A stretch of 64,000 bases of DNA from Changshengia sp963803165. Its GTDB lineage: Bacteria > Chloroflexota > Dormibacteria > Aeolococcales > Aeolococcaceae. The position numbers and the translations under genes are program-made. The notes beneath the pieces are model-generated. The model saw only the letters and a list, made by a program, of their open reading frames with translations, ran no database searches and had not been told where the DNA came from. This document shows positions 8,628 to 17,152 of this stretch, piece by piece. Within the stretch, counting starts at the first letter, position 1, and each line of letters begins with the position of its first letter. The stretch covers positions 258,308-322,307 of the forward strand of contig CAWDLK010000003.1 in the NCBI GenBank assembly GCA_963803165.1. The letters run 5' to 3'.

Positions 8628-9279
8628 CCCGTCGGAGGCCCGGCGCGCTCCGGACGATCCGGCCCGGCTGGCGCTGCGGGGCGGCGCGCTGGCCCGCTGG
8701 CTGGCCCCCACCTCGGAGTTGCGGCTGGAGCGGATCGCCTGCCAGGCGATCGACCAGCGGCCATGGCCGGCTCCCCCCGACCCGGACCAGGAGCTGCTGG
8801 CCCTGACCCGCAGCGTGCGCCATCGCGGCATCGTCGAGCCGCTCCTGCTCCGCCCCGTGGAGGGGGGGCGCTTCGAGGTGGTGCTGGGCGCGCGCCGGCT
8901 CGAGGTGGCCCGCCGGCTCGGGGTGGCGGAGGTGCCGGCCATCGTGCGGGAGCTCGACCAGGCGGAGGCGTCCCTCCTGGCCGTCTGGAGCGCCCTGCCC
9001 CGACTCGGCGCGGGGGAGATGATCGAGGTGGCGGCCCGGCTCATCGCCGCCGGCGTCACCGAGGCGGAGATCGCTCTCCTGCTCGCCGCCGCGGACCCCG
9101 AGGCACGGGCCGGGGCTCGTGGCCCATGGCCCCTCCGCGCCGACCTCGCGCCGCTGCGCTTCGCCGGCTCGACGGACCCCGTGCACCTGATGCTCGACGC
9201 GCTCGGGCGCGACCGCGGCGCGGCTCTCGCCGCTCTGCGCGGGGTCGACCCGGTGCGACTCGTCGGGCCCGGCGTCTGA
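8620..9279 (+). CDS. ParB-like nuclease/CTPase-domain protein, short form
   Basis: This 219-residue protein starts at a TTG inside the ParA stop region. Residues about 30-115 resemble the ParB N-terminal domain: an 'LRLERIACQAI' entry strand, then 'HRGIVEPLLLR' and 'VVLGARRLEVARRLG', which aligns with the GERRxxA nucleotide-binding motif of ParB. A helical stretch ('GEMIEVAARLIAAGVTEAEI') sits where the helix-turn-helix lies in full-length ParB, but the protein then ends about 80 residues short and no C-terminal dimerisation domain is evident. It is probably the adaptor or regulator of the adjacent ParA; parS binding cannot be assumed. Confidence 0.75.
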   Translation: MSDPSEARRAPDDPARLALRGGALARWLAPTSELRLERIACQAIDQRPWPAPPDPDQELLALTRSVRHRGIVEPLLLRPVEGGRFEVVLGARRLEVARRLGVAEVPAIVRELDQAEASLLAVWSALPRLGAGEMIEVAARLIAAGVTEAEIALLLAAADPEARAGARGPWPLRADLAPLRFAGSTDPVHLMLDALGRDRGAALAALRGVDPVRLVGPGV

Positions 9280-9321
9280 GAGGATCAGCGAGACGAAACC
9301 GCCTCCAGGGATGGGAACCGC

Positions 9322-9756
9322 GTGACCTCACGCAAGCCGAACCGGGCGCCGCAGTCCGAGGAGGAGCTCTTCGAGCAGTGGGCCTTCCTGGACCGGCTGG
9401 TGGAACGGCAGGCGGCGCAGCTGCGCGCCGGAGTGCAGGACCTCGAGGAGGCCGACGAACCCGGCGCCGGCCTCCCCGAGCTCGAGGCTCTGCGCCGCGA
9501 GGTGGAGCGACTCGGTGCCGAGCTCGCCCGATCCCAGGCCGCTGAACGCGAGATGGTGAGCCGCGACCTGCACGGCCGGAGGGAGACCGCCGAGCTCACC
9601 CGCCGTCTGGGCGAGATGTCGGTCGCCCGGGAGCGTGCCGAGCGCCAGGCCGCCGAGGCCGCGGAGGCGCTGCGCAGGGCCGGCCTCGAGATCGAGAGCC
9701 TGCGCGCCCAGCTCGCCGCCGGCCAGCACGGCTTCTGGCGCATGGGGCGTCACTGA
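9322..9756 (+). CDS. Coiled-coil protein
   Basis: This 144-residue protein is charged, Glu/Arg/Ala/Leu-rich, and predicted to be almost entirely coiled coil from residue 12 to 135 (repeating Leu/Ala heptads such as 'LEALRREVERLGAELARSQA'). There is no signal peptide or membrane helix. The GTG start at 9322 has AGGG upstream. It follows the ParA/ParB-like pair by 42 bp in the same direction and is probably co-transcribed, which suggests a structural or adaptor role in that system. It faces the second ParA-type gene tail to tail with an 18-bp gap. No family recognised. Confidence 0.65.
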   Translation: MTSRKPNRAPQSEEELFEQWAFLDRLVERQAAQLRAGVQDLEEADEPGAGLPELEALRREVERLGAELARSQAAEREMVSRDLHGRRETAELTRRLGEMSVARERAERQAAEAAEALRRAGLEIESLRAQLAAGQHGFWRMGRH

Positions 9757-9774
9757 AGGGGGCCCCCGGAGCGG

Positions 9775-10551
9775 CTACGCGGTCACCGGTGCCGCCGGCC
9801 GCCGCCCCTGGGCCATGGCGATGAACTGGCGCAGCGCCGCCACCGGCACCGGGCGGGTGGCGACCTCCTGGAGCAGCGACCTCGCGTCGTCGAGCAGCTC
9901 CGGGTCGGGCAGCTCTCCCTTGCCGGAGGTGGCGACCACCCACCCCGAGGAGAACCAGAGCACCGTCTCGAAGGCCAGGCCACTGACGATGAGGCCGTTG
10001 AGCAGGGACTCGGTGATGCGCGAGAGGGGACGCTTCGCGTTACTGACAACAATGCCTCGAATACGCTCCAGGACACCCAGCTGCTCGGCCAGGCCCACGC
10101 TCAGCGCCGCGGCGCGCAGGGAGAGCAGATCGAGAGCGGTGGGCACCACGATCCGGTCGGCCACCGCCATCGGCCCGAGCAGCGACGGTTCGTGAGGATG
10201 AGTGTCGATCAGCACCACGTCGACGTCGTCGAGCACCGGCTGGATCACCGCGCGCAGCTGATGCTCGGGGAGCGGCTCATGGTTCAGGCTGCGGTGGCCG
10301 GGAACGGTCTGGATGCCGATGGGATGATCGACGAGCGCATCCCGCAGGCTGACGCGACCATGCAGGACGTCGGCGATGGTGACGGTGCGCTTCGACTTCT
10401 CGAGGGCGTTGCTCAGACCGCCGGTGGGATCGAGGTCGATGGCGATAACGCGCAGCCCACTGGAAGCGCCGGCAGCCGCCAGCGCATACGTGGCGGTCGT
10501 CTTTCCAACGCCACCTTTCAGTGACGCGATCGTGATTATTTCAGCGGCCAC
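9775..10551 (-). CDS. ParA/MinD-type ATPase
   Basis: This 258-residue protein carries 'ASLKGGVGKTTATYALAAAG' at its very N-terminus, 'IAIDLDPTGGLSNAL' as the A' motif and 'VVLIDTHPHEPSLL' as Walker B, placing it in the ParA/MinD group but distant from the ParA at 7860. The GTG start at 10551 is chosen because the ATPase core begins five residues later and because TATTCT (minus strand, 10558-10563) lies only 6 nt upstream, which fits a leaderless message. A longer frame to 10623 overlaps the divergent gene and lacks support. It has no adjacent ParB-type partner; the divergent PATAN-like protein is the probable functional neighbour. Confidence 0.85.
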   Translation of the reverse strand: MAAEIITIASLKGGVGKTTATYALAAAGASSGLRVIAIDLDPTGGLSNALEKSKRTVTIADVLHGRVSLRDALVDHPIGIQTVPGHRSLNHEPLPEHQLRAVIQPVLDDVDVVLIDTHPHEPSLLGPMAVADRIVVPTALDLLSLRAAALSVGLAEQLGVLERIRGIVVSNAKRPLSRITESLLNGLIVSGLAFETVLWFSSGWVVATSGKGELPDPELLDDARSLLQEVATRPVPVAALRQFIAMAQGRRPAAPVTA

Positions 10552-10571
10552 GTCCGTAGAATATCTCGGGA
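10551..10571. promoter_or_regulatory. Bidirectional promoter with overlapping -10 boxes
   Basis: Only 19 bp separate the start codons of the leftward ParA-type gene (GTG at 10551) and the rightward PATAN-like gene (ATG at 10571). TAGAAT (plus strand, 10557-10562) and TATTCT (minus strand, 10558-10563) share five base pairs. Each lies 6-8 nt from its start codon, so both transcripts would be leaderless and the two promoters mutually exclusive. Confidence 0.55.
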
Positions 10572-12196
10572 TGGCAACAGCCGCATCCTTTGTCAAGCTC
10601 CTGCGACAACTCGCGGAGGCCAAGGACGACTACCTCACCGGGGCGCTCGACATCAGCTGGGACGGGGGCAAGGCCACCCTCTTCCTGGTCTTCGGGCAGC
10701 CCAATCACGCGGTGCTGGAGACGTTCGGCGGGGAGCGCCTGGAGGGCCCCGACGCGCTGACCGCGCTGACCCGCCAGCTGCCACCCCGGTTCCAGCTCTC
10801 GGCCTGGCGCAAGGAGGTGGTGCGGGCCGAGACCCTCACCTGCACCCTCGACGAGCTGATGGCGCCGTTTGCCCAGCGAGCGGGCGCCGGAGCGCCGGCG
10901 CGGGTGACCCCGGAGGCCACCGCCACCGGCGGCGTCCGCACCGGGGAGCCCGACTTCGGGCTCGCCGACTTCCCGCTGCTCCCCCTCGGGCCCTCGCTCT
11001 GGGCCGAGGCATCGGCGGGCGTCGTCCACCTCGACGTGCTGGTCCCCAGCCTCCCCGACGCGCTGGTGGTCCTGACCGGGCCCCGGCTGCGGGCGGCCGC
11101 CGTGGTCGTCCGCCAGCAGCTGATCGACGCGGTCTGGGTCGACGAAGAGGAGCGGACCATGGGAGAGGCGGCCGCCATGGCCCTGATGGGGGCGCGCCAG
11201 GGCACGGTGTCGGGGTACCGGCTCGAGGATCCCAAGCTCGCCGAGGCCCTGACCATGCTCTGGCGCTGCCCCTCCGTGTACCGTGAGATGCCCGCCGCCT
11301 GGGTCAACACCGACAGCCTCCTCGCCGACCTCGAGGGCCGGCACCGCGACAGCGCGATCGTGGTCACGGGGAGCGTCCACGGGGTGGCGCTGGTGGCCGG
11401 CGGCGAGCTGGTCGGCGTCTTCACCGAGAGCGAGCGACAGCCGCTGGCCTCCCCGGAGAGGCTGACCGCTCTGCTGCGGGCCCCGGGAGCGCGGATCACC
11501 CTGCGCCAGAGCCCGGAGGCGAGCCTCGCCGACCGCCTGCCGGAGACCGCCTACCACGCATTCGTCGAGGGCCCCGAGGCTCCGGTCATCCCCGGCCCGC
11601 CGGGCGCTCAACCCACCGCCCACGCCGGCGCCGGCGAAGCGGGCGGACCGGCCGCGGTGCCGGTCAGCCCCACCCGCCCGGTCACCGAGCCGGTGGCCCG
11701 CACCCGGGTCCCGCCTCCGCCACGCCCCCCCACCCTGGTCCCCACCGCCGCCCCGGAGGCATCCGGCGAGGGCACGGAGGGGCGCGGATGGTCGTCCCCT
11801 CCGCCCGCCGCACCGGGACCGCCGACGGGATCCGGCGCCGGCTGGGCTCTCACCCCCGGCGCCTCGCCCCCGGCCGCGCCGGCATGGATCGGCCCCTACC
11901 CGGCGCAGCAGCCGGACCCGCCGGCGGATCTCGACCAGCTGGGTGGAGTGGAGGTGGGGCCCGACGTCGAGGCGGTCAAGCTCGACCTCATCCAGATCGG
12001 CTCGCTCTGGCTGGGCACCGACGGTGCCGCCCCGATCGCCGAGATGATCCGCCAGACGCGCCCGTCGATCGAGGACGTCATGTCCGCCATCGAGGCGATC
12101 CGGCACATCGAGCTCCCCGGGCAGGAGCAGTCCGTGGTCCAGGCCATGACCCGCGAGATGCACTTCCACGCGGCCGAGTACCTGAGCGGACTGTGA
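10571..12196 (+). CDS. Large protein with PATAN/DUF4388-like repeats and a Pro-rich linker
   Basis: This 541-residue cytoplasmic protein has three parts. Residues 1-330 hold three alpha/beta units resembling PATAN/DUF4388 domains ('YLTGALDISWDGGKATLFLV', 'PDALVVLTGPRLRAAAVVVR', 'DSAIVVTGSVHGVALVAGGE'). Residues about 335-455 are a Pro/Ala/Gly-rich disordered linker. The last 75 residues form a helical domain ('VEAVKLDLIQIGSLWLG'). PATAN-type domains occur in bacterial signalling proteins tied to small GTPases and polarity. The frame is open upstream to 10376, but ATG 10571 with TAGAAT 8 nt before it is the credible start. It may be the receptor or effector of the divergent ParA-type ATPase. 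The domain call rests on pattern resemblance only. Confidence 0.6.
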   Translation: MATAASFVKLLRQLAEAKDDYLTGALDISWDGGKATLFLVFGQPNHAVLETFGGERLEGPDALTALTRQLPPRFQLSAWRKEVVRAETLTCTLDELMAPFAQRAGAGAPARVTPEATATGGVRTGEPDFGLADFPLLPLGPSLWAEASAGVVHLDVLVPSLPDALVVLTGPRLRAAAVVVRQQLIDAVWVDEEERTMGEAAAMALMGARQGTVSGYRLEDPKLAEALTMLWRCPSVYREMPAAWVNTDSLLADLEGRHRDSAIVVTGSVHGVALVAGGELVGVFTESERQPLASPERLTALLRAPGARITLRQSPEASLADRLPETAYHAFVEGPEAPVIPGPPGAQPTAHAGAGEAGGPAAVPVSPTRPVTEPVARTRVPPPPRPPTLVPTAAPEASGEGTEGRGWSSPPPAAPGPPTGSGAGWALTPGASPPAAPAWIGPYPAQQPDPPADLDQLGGVEVGPDVEAVKLDLIQIGSLWLGTDGAAPIAEMIRQTRPSIEDVMSAIEAIRHIELPGQEQSVVQAMTREMHFHAAEYLSGL

Positions 12197-12221
12197 CCGC
12201 CTGCCCCGAAGGCTGACCGCC

Positions 12222-12530
12222 GTGAGCTCGGTGATCAACGTCGTCACCGGACACGCCACCATCCTGCTGGCGGTGGTGGCGATCATCGAGGGCGTGCTCG
12301 CCGCCTGGCTGATCCGCCGGGTCGACGAGATGCGAATGCGGCTGAGGCGGGCGCGGGAGGCAGCCGACCAGGCGGCCCGGGCGGCGGCGCTCGCCGCCCC
12401 GGGCGGGATCGACCCGGAGATCGTGATCCAGCTGCTGCGCTCCGGTCAGGCGGTGACCCTGGACGTGGTCCACGACCTGATGGCGCGGCGCGAGCGGGCC
12501 GAGGCGGGCGGGAGCGTCCCCGAGCTCTAG
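12222..12530 (+). CDS. Small single-pass membrane protein with cytoplasmic helix
   Basis: This 102-residue protein has one membrane helix at residues about 10-30 ('ATILLAVVAIIEGVLAAWLI'), followed by a basic amphipathic helix ('RRVDEMRMRLRRAREAADQA') and a soluble C-terminal part ('IDPEIVIQLLRSGQAVTLDV'). The GTG start follows the PATAN-like gene by 25 bp in the same direction, so both are probably one transcript. Its stop shares the CTAG at 12527-12530 with the stop of the leftward gene. It could be the membrane anchor for the preceding protein; no family recognised. Confidence 0.65.
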   Translation: MSSVINVVTGHATILLAVVAIIEGVLAAWLIRRVDEMRMRLRRAREAADQAARAAALAAPGGIDPEIVIQLLRSGQAVTLDVVHDLMARRERAEAGGSVPEL

Positions 12531-13117
12531 TCCCCGGCTTCCCGATGGGCCGCGGCGGCCAGCTGCCAGGTGAGCTGGGCAGCCTCCTCGCGCAACCGGA
12601 TCAGGATCTCCTCGGTCAGCCGCAGCACCTGCACGCTCTGACGGATGGACCATCCGCGGCGCTCGGCGCCCGGCGTCCCACCGCTCCAGCGGCGCCGGAC
12701 CACGGCGGCCGGTCGCACCGACCATCCGCTCGGCTCGGCCGAGCGCGCGCTGGGCATGGTCGCCACCTGGAACTCCCCATCGAAGCCCCCGGTCTCGGCC
12801 GCCCCCTGGGCCGCCCCGACCGTGGCCCGGCGGGGGTCGGCGGGGTCGTGCCGCGCCTCGGGAGGGACCCCGGGCGCAGGCAGCGCCAGCGCCTCGAGCG
12901 ACCCCCCGGAACGGCCCGCGGCAATCACCAGCAGAGCGCCGGCCAGCTCCTCTCCGGTGTCGAAGACGCTGCCCTCGCCGAACCAGTCCCCGCCGAGGAG
13001 ATCCTCGGCAGCCGGCGCCGGGAATTCCAGGGGTGGGGGCGTCACGGCCTCCGCCTCCGATCGCAGCCTGGGCCGCGTGGGCTCATGGGGGTCCCCGTGG
13101 AGGGTGCTGAGGAACAC
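12527..13117 (-). CDS. Hypothetical protein with two (G)WS(V/I)R motifs
   Basis: About 196 residues, read from a GTG at 13117; the frame stays open further upstream as shadow of the CpaF gene, so the start is uncertain. Residues 1-110 are acidic and Gly/Pro-rich ('AAEDLLGGDWFGEGSVFDTG'). The rest carries 'SGWSVRPAAVV', a basic 'RRRWSGG' and 'RRGWSIRQSVQVLRLTEEIL', ending in a helix ('EEILIRLREEAAQLTWQLAA'). The WSVR-type motif recurs in CpaF at 17153-18835 and in the TPR protein at 31059-32696, suggesting a shared pilus-related interaction. It is divergent from the first CpaF gene across 144 bp that include an AT-richer stretch near 13149-13172, where promoters for both could lie. Function unknown. 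Confidence 0.5.
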   Translation of the reverse strand: MFLSTLHGDPHEPTRPRLRSEAEAVTPPPLEFPAPAAEDLLGGDWFGEGSVFDTGEELAGALLVIAAGRSGGSLEALALPAPGVPPEARHDPADPRRATVGAAQGAAETGGFDGEFQVATMPSARSAEPSGWSVRPAAVVRRRWSGGTPGAERRGWSIRQSVQVLRLTEEILIRLREEAAQLTWQLAAAAHREAGD

Positions 13118-13261
13118 ATGGTAGTCGGGGCCGCCCCGGCGTCCAGGAAAAGATCGTGTATCGAAAATGTTGCTGAAGCCGTGCGACCGGCCGCGCAGGC
13201 CAGAATCGCCGTAGGCGGCGCGTCTCGCCGGCGGCCGCCGCGTGCAGGAGGAGACCTGTCC

Positions 13262-14521
<1,260 letters not shown>

Positions 14522-14578
14522 GGGGGATCGCGAGCCACCGTCGCTGGTGGTGGGCCCCGGCGATCCGGTCCCGAGGGG

Positions 14579-15781
14579 TCAGACCCCGAGGATCTCGAGG
14601 ATGCGCCGCTCGTCGATGGGCGGGACCATCGGCCGGGCGATGAGGAAGCCCTGACCCTCGGCCACCCCGATCTCCTTGAGGGTGCGCAGCTCGGCGTCGG
14701 TCTCGATCCCCTCGGCGACGATGGTGGTGGAGGTCTCCCGGGCGAAGGCCACCAGGGCGCATGAGAGAGCCCGGCGGGGACGGTCGGCGTCGATCCCCCG
14801 GGTGAGCGAGATGTCCAGCTTGATGATGTCGGGGACGAGCAGGAGGATGTGGCGCAGGCTGGCGAAGCCGGCGCCGGCGTCATCCACGGCCACGCGGACC
14901 CCGGCGTGCCGGAGCGGCTCGAGGGCCCGGTTGAGCGCCTCGTAGTCACCCACCGGGGCGTGCTCGGTCATCTCGATGACGATGCGCTCCAGGGGCACCG
15001 CACCGAGCAGCCGGGCGACGTCGCGCCGCAGCAGCGTCGACGGCGAGAGGTTGAGGGAGAGGTAGGCGTCAGGCGGGAGCGCGGGCAGCCCCGCCAGGGC
15101 CACCGCGAGCGCCGAGGACTCCAGCTCCTCGCGGAGGCCGACGCCGGCCGCCTCCTCGAACCACTGCAGCGGCATCCCGGTGTCGAAGCGGGAGAGCGCC
15201 TCCACGCCGGTGACCCTGCCCTTGACGAGATCGACGATGGGCTGGTAGACGGGGTGGATCCCGCCATGCTCGATCACCGCCTGGATGCGGGCGAGCACCC
15301 GGGCGCGGCGGGCCTCCGCCTCCTCCTTGCCGGCGAGCTGCTCGCTGAGCTCGCGGACGACGGTGCTGGCCACGTCCGGCGAGAAGGCGGACTCCCCGCG
15401 CAGCACCCGCTGGATGGTCTGGGTAACCTCGTCCGGCATCGAACCCTTGACCAGGTACGCGCTCGCCCCCGCGCTCAGCATCTCCAGGATGCTGGCCCGG
15501 TCGCCATAGGCGGAGAGGGCGACGATCCGCGTCCCCGGGCTCTCGGCGAGGATGTCGCGAGCGGCGCGCGGCCCGCCCCCGCCGGGCATCTTCACGTCGA
15601 GGATGGCGACGTCCGGATGCAGCTGGGCGGCCGCCTCGACGGCCTCCGTCGCGTCCCTGGCGACCGCCACGACCTCGATCCCGGCCTCGGACTCGAGCAG
15701 CTCGCGGAGCGCGTCGCGGATGTTGAGGTCATCGTCGGCGATCATCACCCGGGTCAGAGTCACGGCACTCACGGTGCCCAT
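14579..15781 (-). CDS. Receiver-EAL response regulator (c-di-GMP phosphodiesterase)
   Basis: This 400-residue protein has an N-terminal NarL-like receiver with 'MIADDDLNIRD' and phospho-acceptor Asp62 ('AILDVKMPG'), a linker helix, and an EAL domain from about residue 165. The EAL domain keeps 'GVEALSRF', 'LNLSPS', 'VIEMTEH', 'VAVDDAGAGFASL', 'IKLDIS' and 'VAEGIET', so phosphodiesterase activity on c-di-GMP is plausible. ATG 15781 has GGAG at good spacing and overlaps the end of the NarL-type kinase gene by 13 bp; a GTG at 15772 (4-bp overlap) is the alternative. Co-translation makes that kinase its probable phosphodonor, so a phosphorelay would set local c-di-GMP near the two flanking CpaF genes. 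Confidence 0.9.
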   Translation of the reverse strand: MGTVSAVTLTRVMIADDDLNIRDALRELLESEAGIEVVAVARDATEAVEAAAQLHPDVAILDVKMPGGGGPRAARDILAESPGTRIVALSAYGDRASILEMLSAGASAYLVKGSMPDEVTQTIQRVLRGESAFSPDVASTVVRELSEQLAGKEEAEARRARVLARIQAVIEHGGIHPVYQPIVDLVKGRVTGVEALSRFDTGMPLQWFEEAAGVGLREELESSALAVALAGLPALPPDAYLSLNLSPSTLLRRDVARLLGAVPLERIVIEMTEHAPVGDYEALNRALEPLRHAGVRVAVDDAGAGFASLRHILLLVPDIIKLDISLTRGIDADRPRRALSCALVAFARETSTTIVAEGIETDAELRTLKEIGVAEGQGFLIARPMVPPIDERRILEILGV

Positions 15782-17019
15782 CCCGTGCTCCGCGCCTCGG
15801 ACGGTACCGGCACCCAGGCGGTGACCACGGTGCCGGCGGGATCGCCCGCCTCCAACCGGAGCCAGCCTCCGGCAAGCTCGCTCCGCTCGCGCATGCTGGG
15901 CAGGCCGAGGTGACCGGGGCGCCCCTCGAGCGCCTCGCCCGGCCCGGCGCCGTCGTCGGCGATGCGGAGCAGGCAGCCACCGTCCTGCTCGCTGACGGCG
16001 ACATCGATGTGCCGTGCCGAGGCGTGCTTGACGACGTTGGAGATGGCCTCCTGGGCGATCCTGTAGAGGGTGACCCGGACCTCGTTGGTCAGGGCCTGCG
16101 GTTCCGATCCGGCGAGGTCGTAGTCGATGAGCTCGCCCCGACGCACCTGCTCCAGGCGATCACGGAGCGGCCCGATGAGGTCGCCGTGGTCGAGCCCGGT
16201 CGGCCGGAGGTTGAACATCAGGCTGCGCAGCCGGGAGACCGCGCCTCCGACCATCTCCTCCACCGCCTCCAGGGAGCGCTGGGCCGGCTCGCTGTCCAGA
16301 TGCCGCCGGAGCGTGTGCAGCCGGAGGGCGGCGGCGGCCATGACCTGGAGCGGGTCGTCGTGGATGTCCGCGGCCAGCGTCCGGCGCTCCGCCTCGTGCG
16401 CCTCAACCAGGAGGCGCAGCAGGCGCCGCCGGTCGGCGTCGATGCGATGGAGCTCCTCGAGGCTCCGGGCGAAGTCGGCCTCGGTGCGGCGCCGGCTCAG
16501 GTGCATCCCGAGGTACCCCCCGATCGTCGAGAGGTGGACCAGAAGGAGGTCGTCCCAGCCGGGCAGCTGCGGGCCGCCGGCCTCGAAGGCGCCGATGACC
16601 TGCTGACCGCTGCTCACCGGGATGGCGAGCCAGCCGCCCTCGGAGCTCCCCGCCTCCCCCTCGAAGGCGGCCGGCCGCCCGGTTGAGAGCGCCACCTCCA
16701 CCGCATGCGACGGCTCCACGGGCGGCGCCGGCGCGCTCACGCCCACGCCCGGCGAGCGCCAGCGCGCCACGAGCTCCGGCTCGCCCCGCTGATCGGTCTC
16801 CCAGAGCCGGGCCTCGGGGGCGGCGAGGCTCAGCCCGACCTGCTCCAGCACCCCGCGAAGGGCGCCCTCCTCGGTGGGCGACTCGAGGGCCCGCACGATC
16901 CCGAGGTAGCGCTCCTTGATCTGCTCCAGTCGCTCGGAGCCGTCGCTGGGGGGCGGTGCCGCGGCGCGGCTCCGTGGACGTGGGGGGCGGACCGCGCCCG
17001 CAGTCGTCGGCGAGGACAC
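15769..17019 (-). CDS. NarL-type (HisKA_3) sensor histidine kinase with GAF-like domain
   Basis: This soluble kinase of 416 residues (from GTG 17019) has an N-terminal GAF-like sensor region (about residues 30-180, including 'GGWLAIPVSSGQQVIGAFEA'), a HisKA_3 helix with 'LAADIHDDPLQVMAAAALRL' (His220) and a short HATPase domain ('AQEAISNVVKHASA', 'IADDGAGPG'). There is no membrane segment, so the signal is cytoplasmic. The start is uncertain: ATG 17067 is in frame, but AGTGTA at 17029-17034 (TACACT on the minus strand) lies 9 nt before GTG 17019, suggesting leaderless initiation there. It is co-translated with the receiver-EAL gene, its probable substrate. Confidence 0.88.
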   Translation of the reverse strand: MSSPTTAGAVRPPRPRSRAAAPPPSDGSERLEQIKERYLGIVRALESPTEEGALRGVLEQVGLSLAAPEARLWETDQRGEPELVARWRSPGVGVSAPAPPVEPSHAVEVALSTGRPAAFEGEAGSSEGGWLAIPVSSGQQVIGAFEAGGPQLPGWDDLLLVHLSTIGGYLGMHLSRRRTEADFARSLEELHRIDADRRRLLRLLVEAHEAERRTLAADIHDDPLQVMAAAALRLHTLRRHLDSEPAQRSLEAVEEMVGGAVSRLRSLMFNLRPTGLDHGDLIGPLRDRLEQVRRGELIDYDLAGSEPQALTNEVRVTLYRIAQEAISNVVKHASARHIDVAVSEQDGGCLLRIADDGAGPGEALEGRPGHLGLPSMRERSELAGGWLRLEAGDPAGTVVTAWVPVPSEARSTGWAP

Positions 17020-17028
17020 TTCGGCACG

Positions 17029-17034
17029 AGTGTA
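17029..17034 (-). promoter_or_regulatory. Possible -10 box TACACT for the NarL-type kinase operon
   Basis: TACACT on the minus strand sits 9 nt upstream of GTG 17019, in the 134-bp gap after the CpaF gene. It would produce a leaderless kinase message. No convincing -35 box is visible. Confidence 0.35.
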
Positions 17035-17152
17035 TGGGCGCCACAGGGAGGTGGGGAGCGCGCGCACCGACCGAAACGGATCGGTCAGGAGCCCGTCACC
17101 CGCTCGGCATATCCTTCACAGCCGTGCCGGCGGCACCCGCCGCCGATCGGGG

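Noticed and set aside
12545..13261. N-terminal extension of the first CpaF ATPase by about 240 residues
   Set aside because: The extension is antisense to the 12527-13117 gene and low-complexity; the TTG at 13262 has an ideal ribosome binding site.
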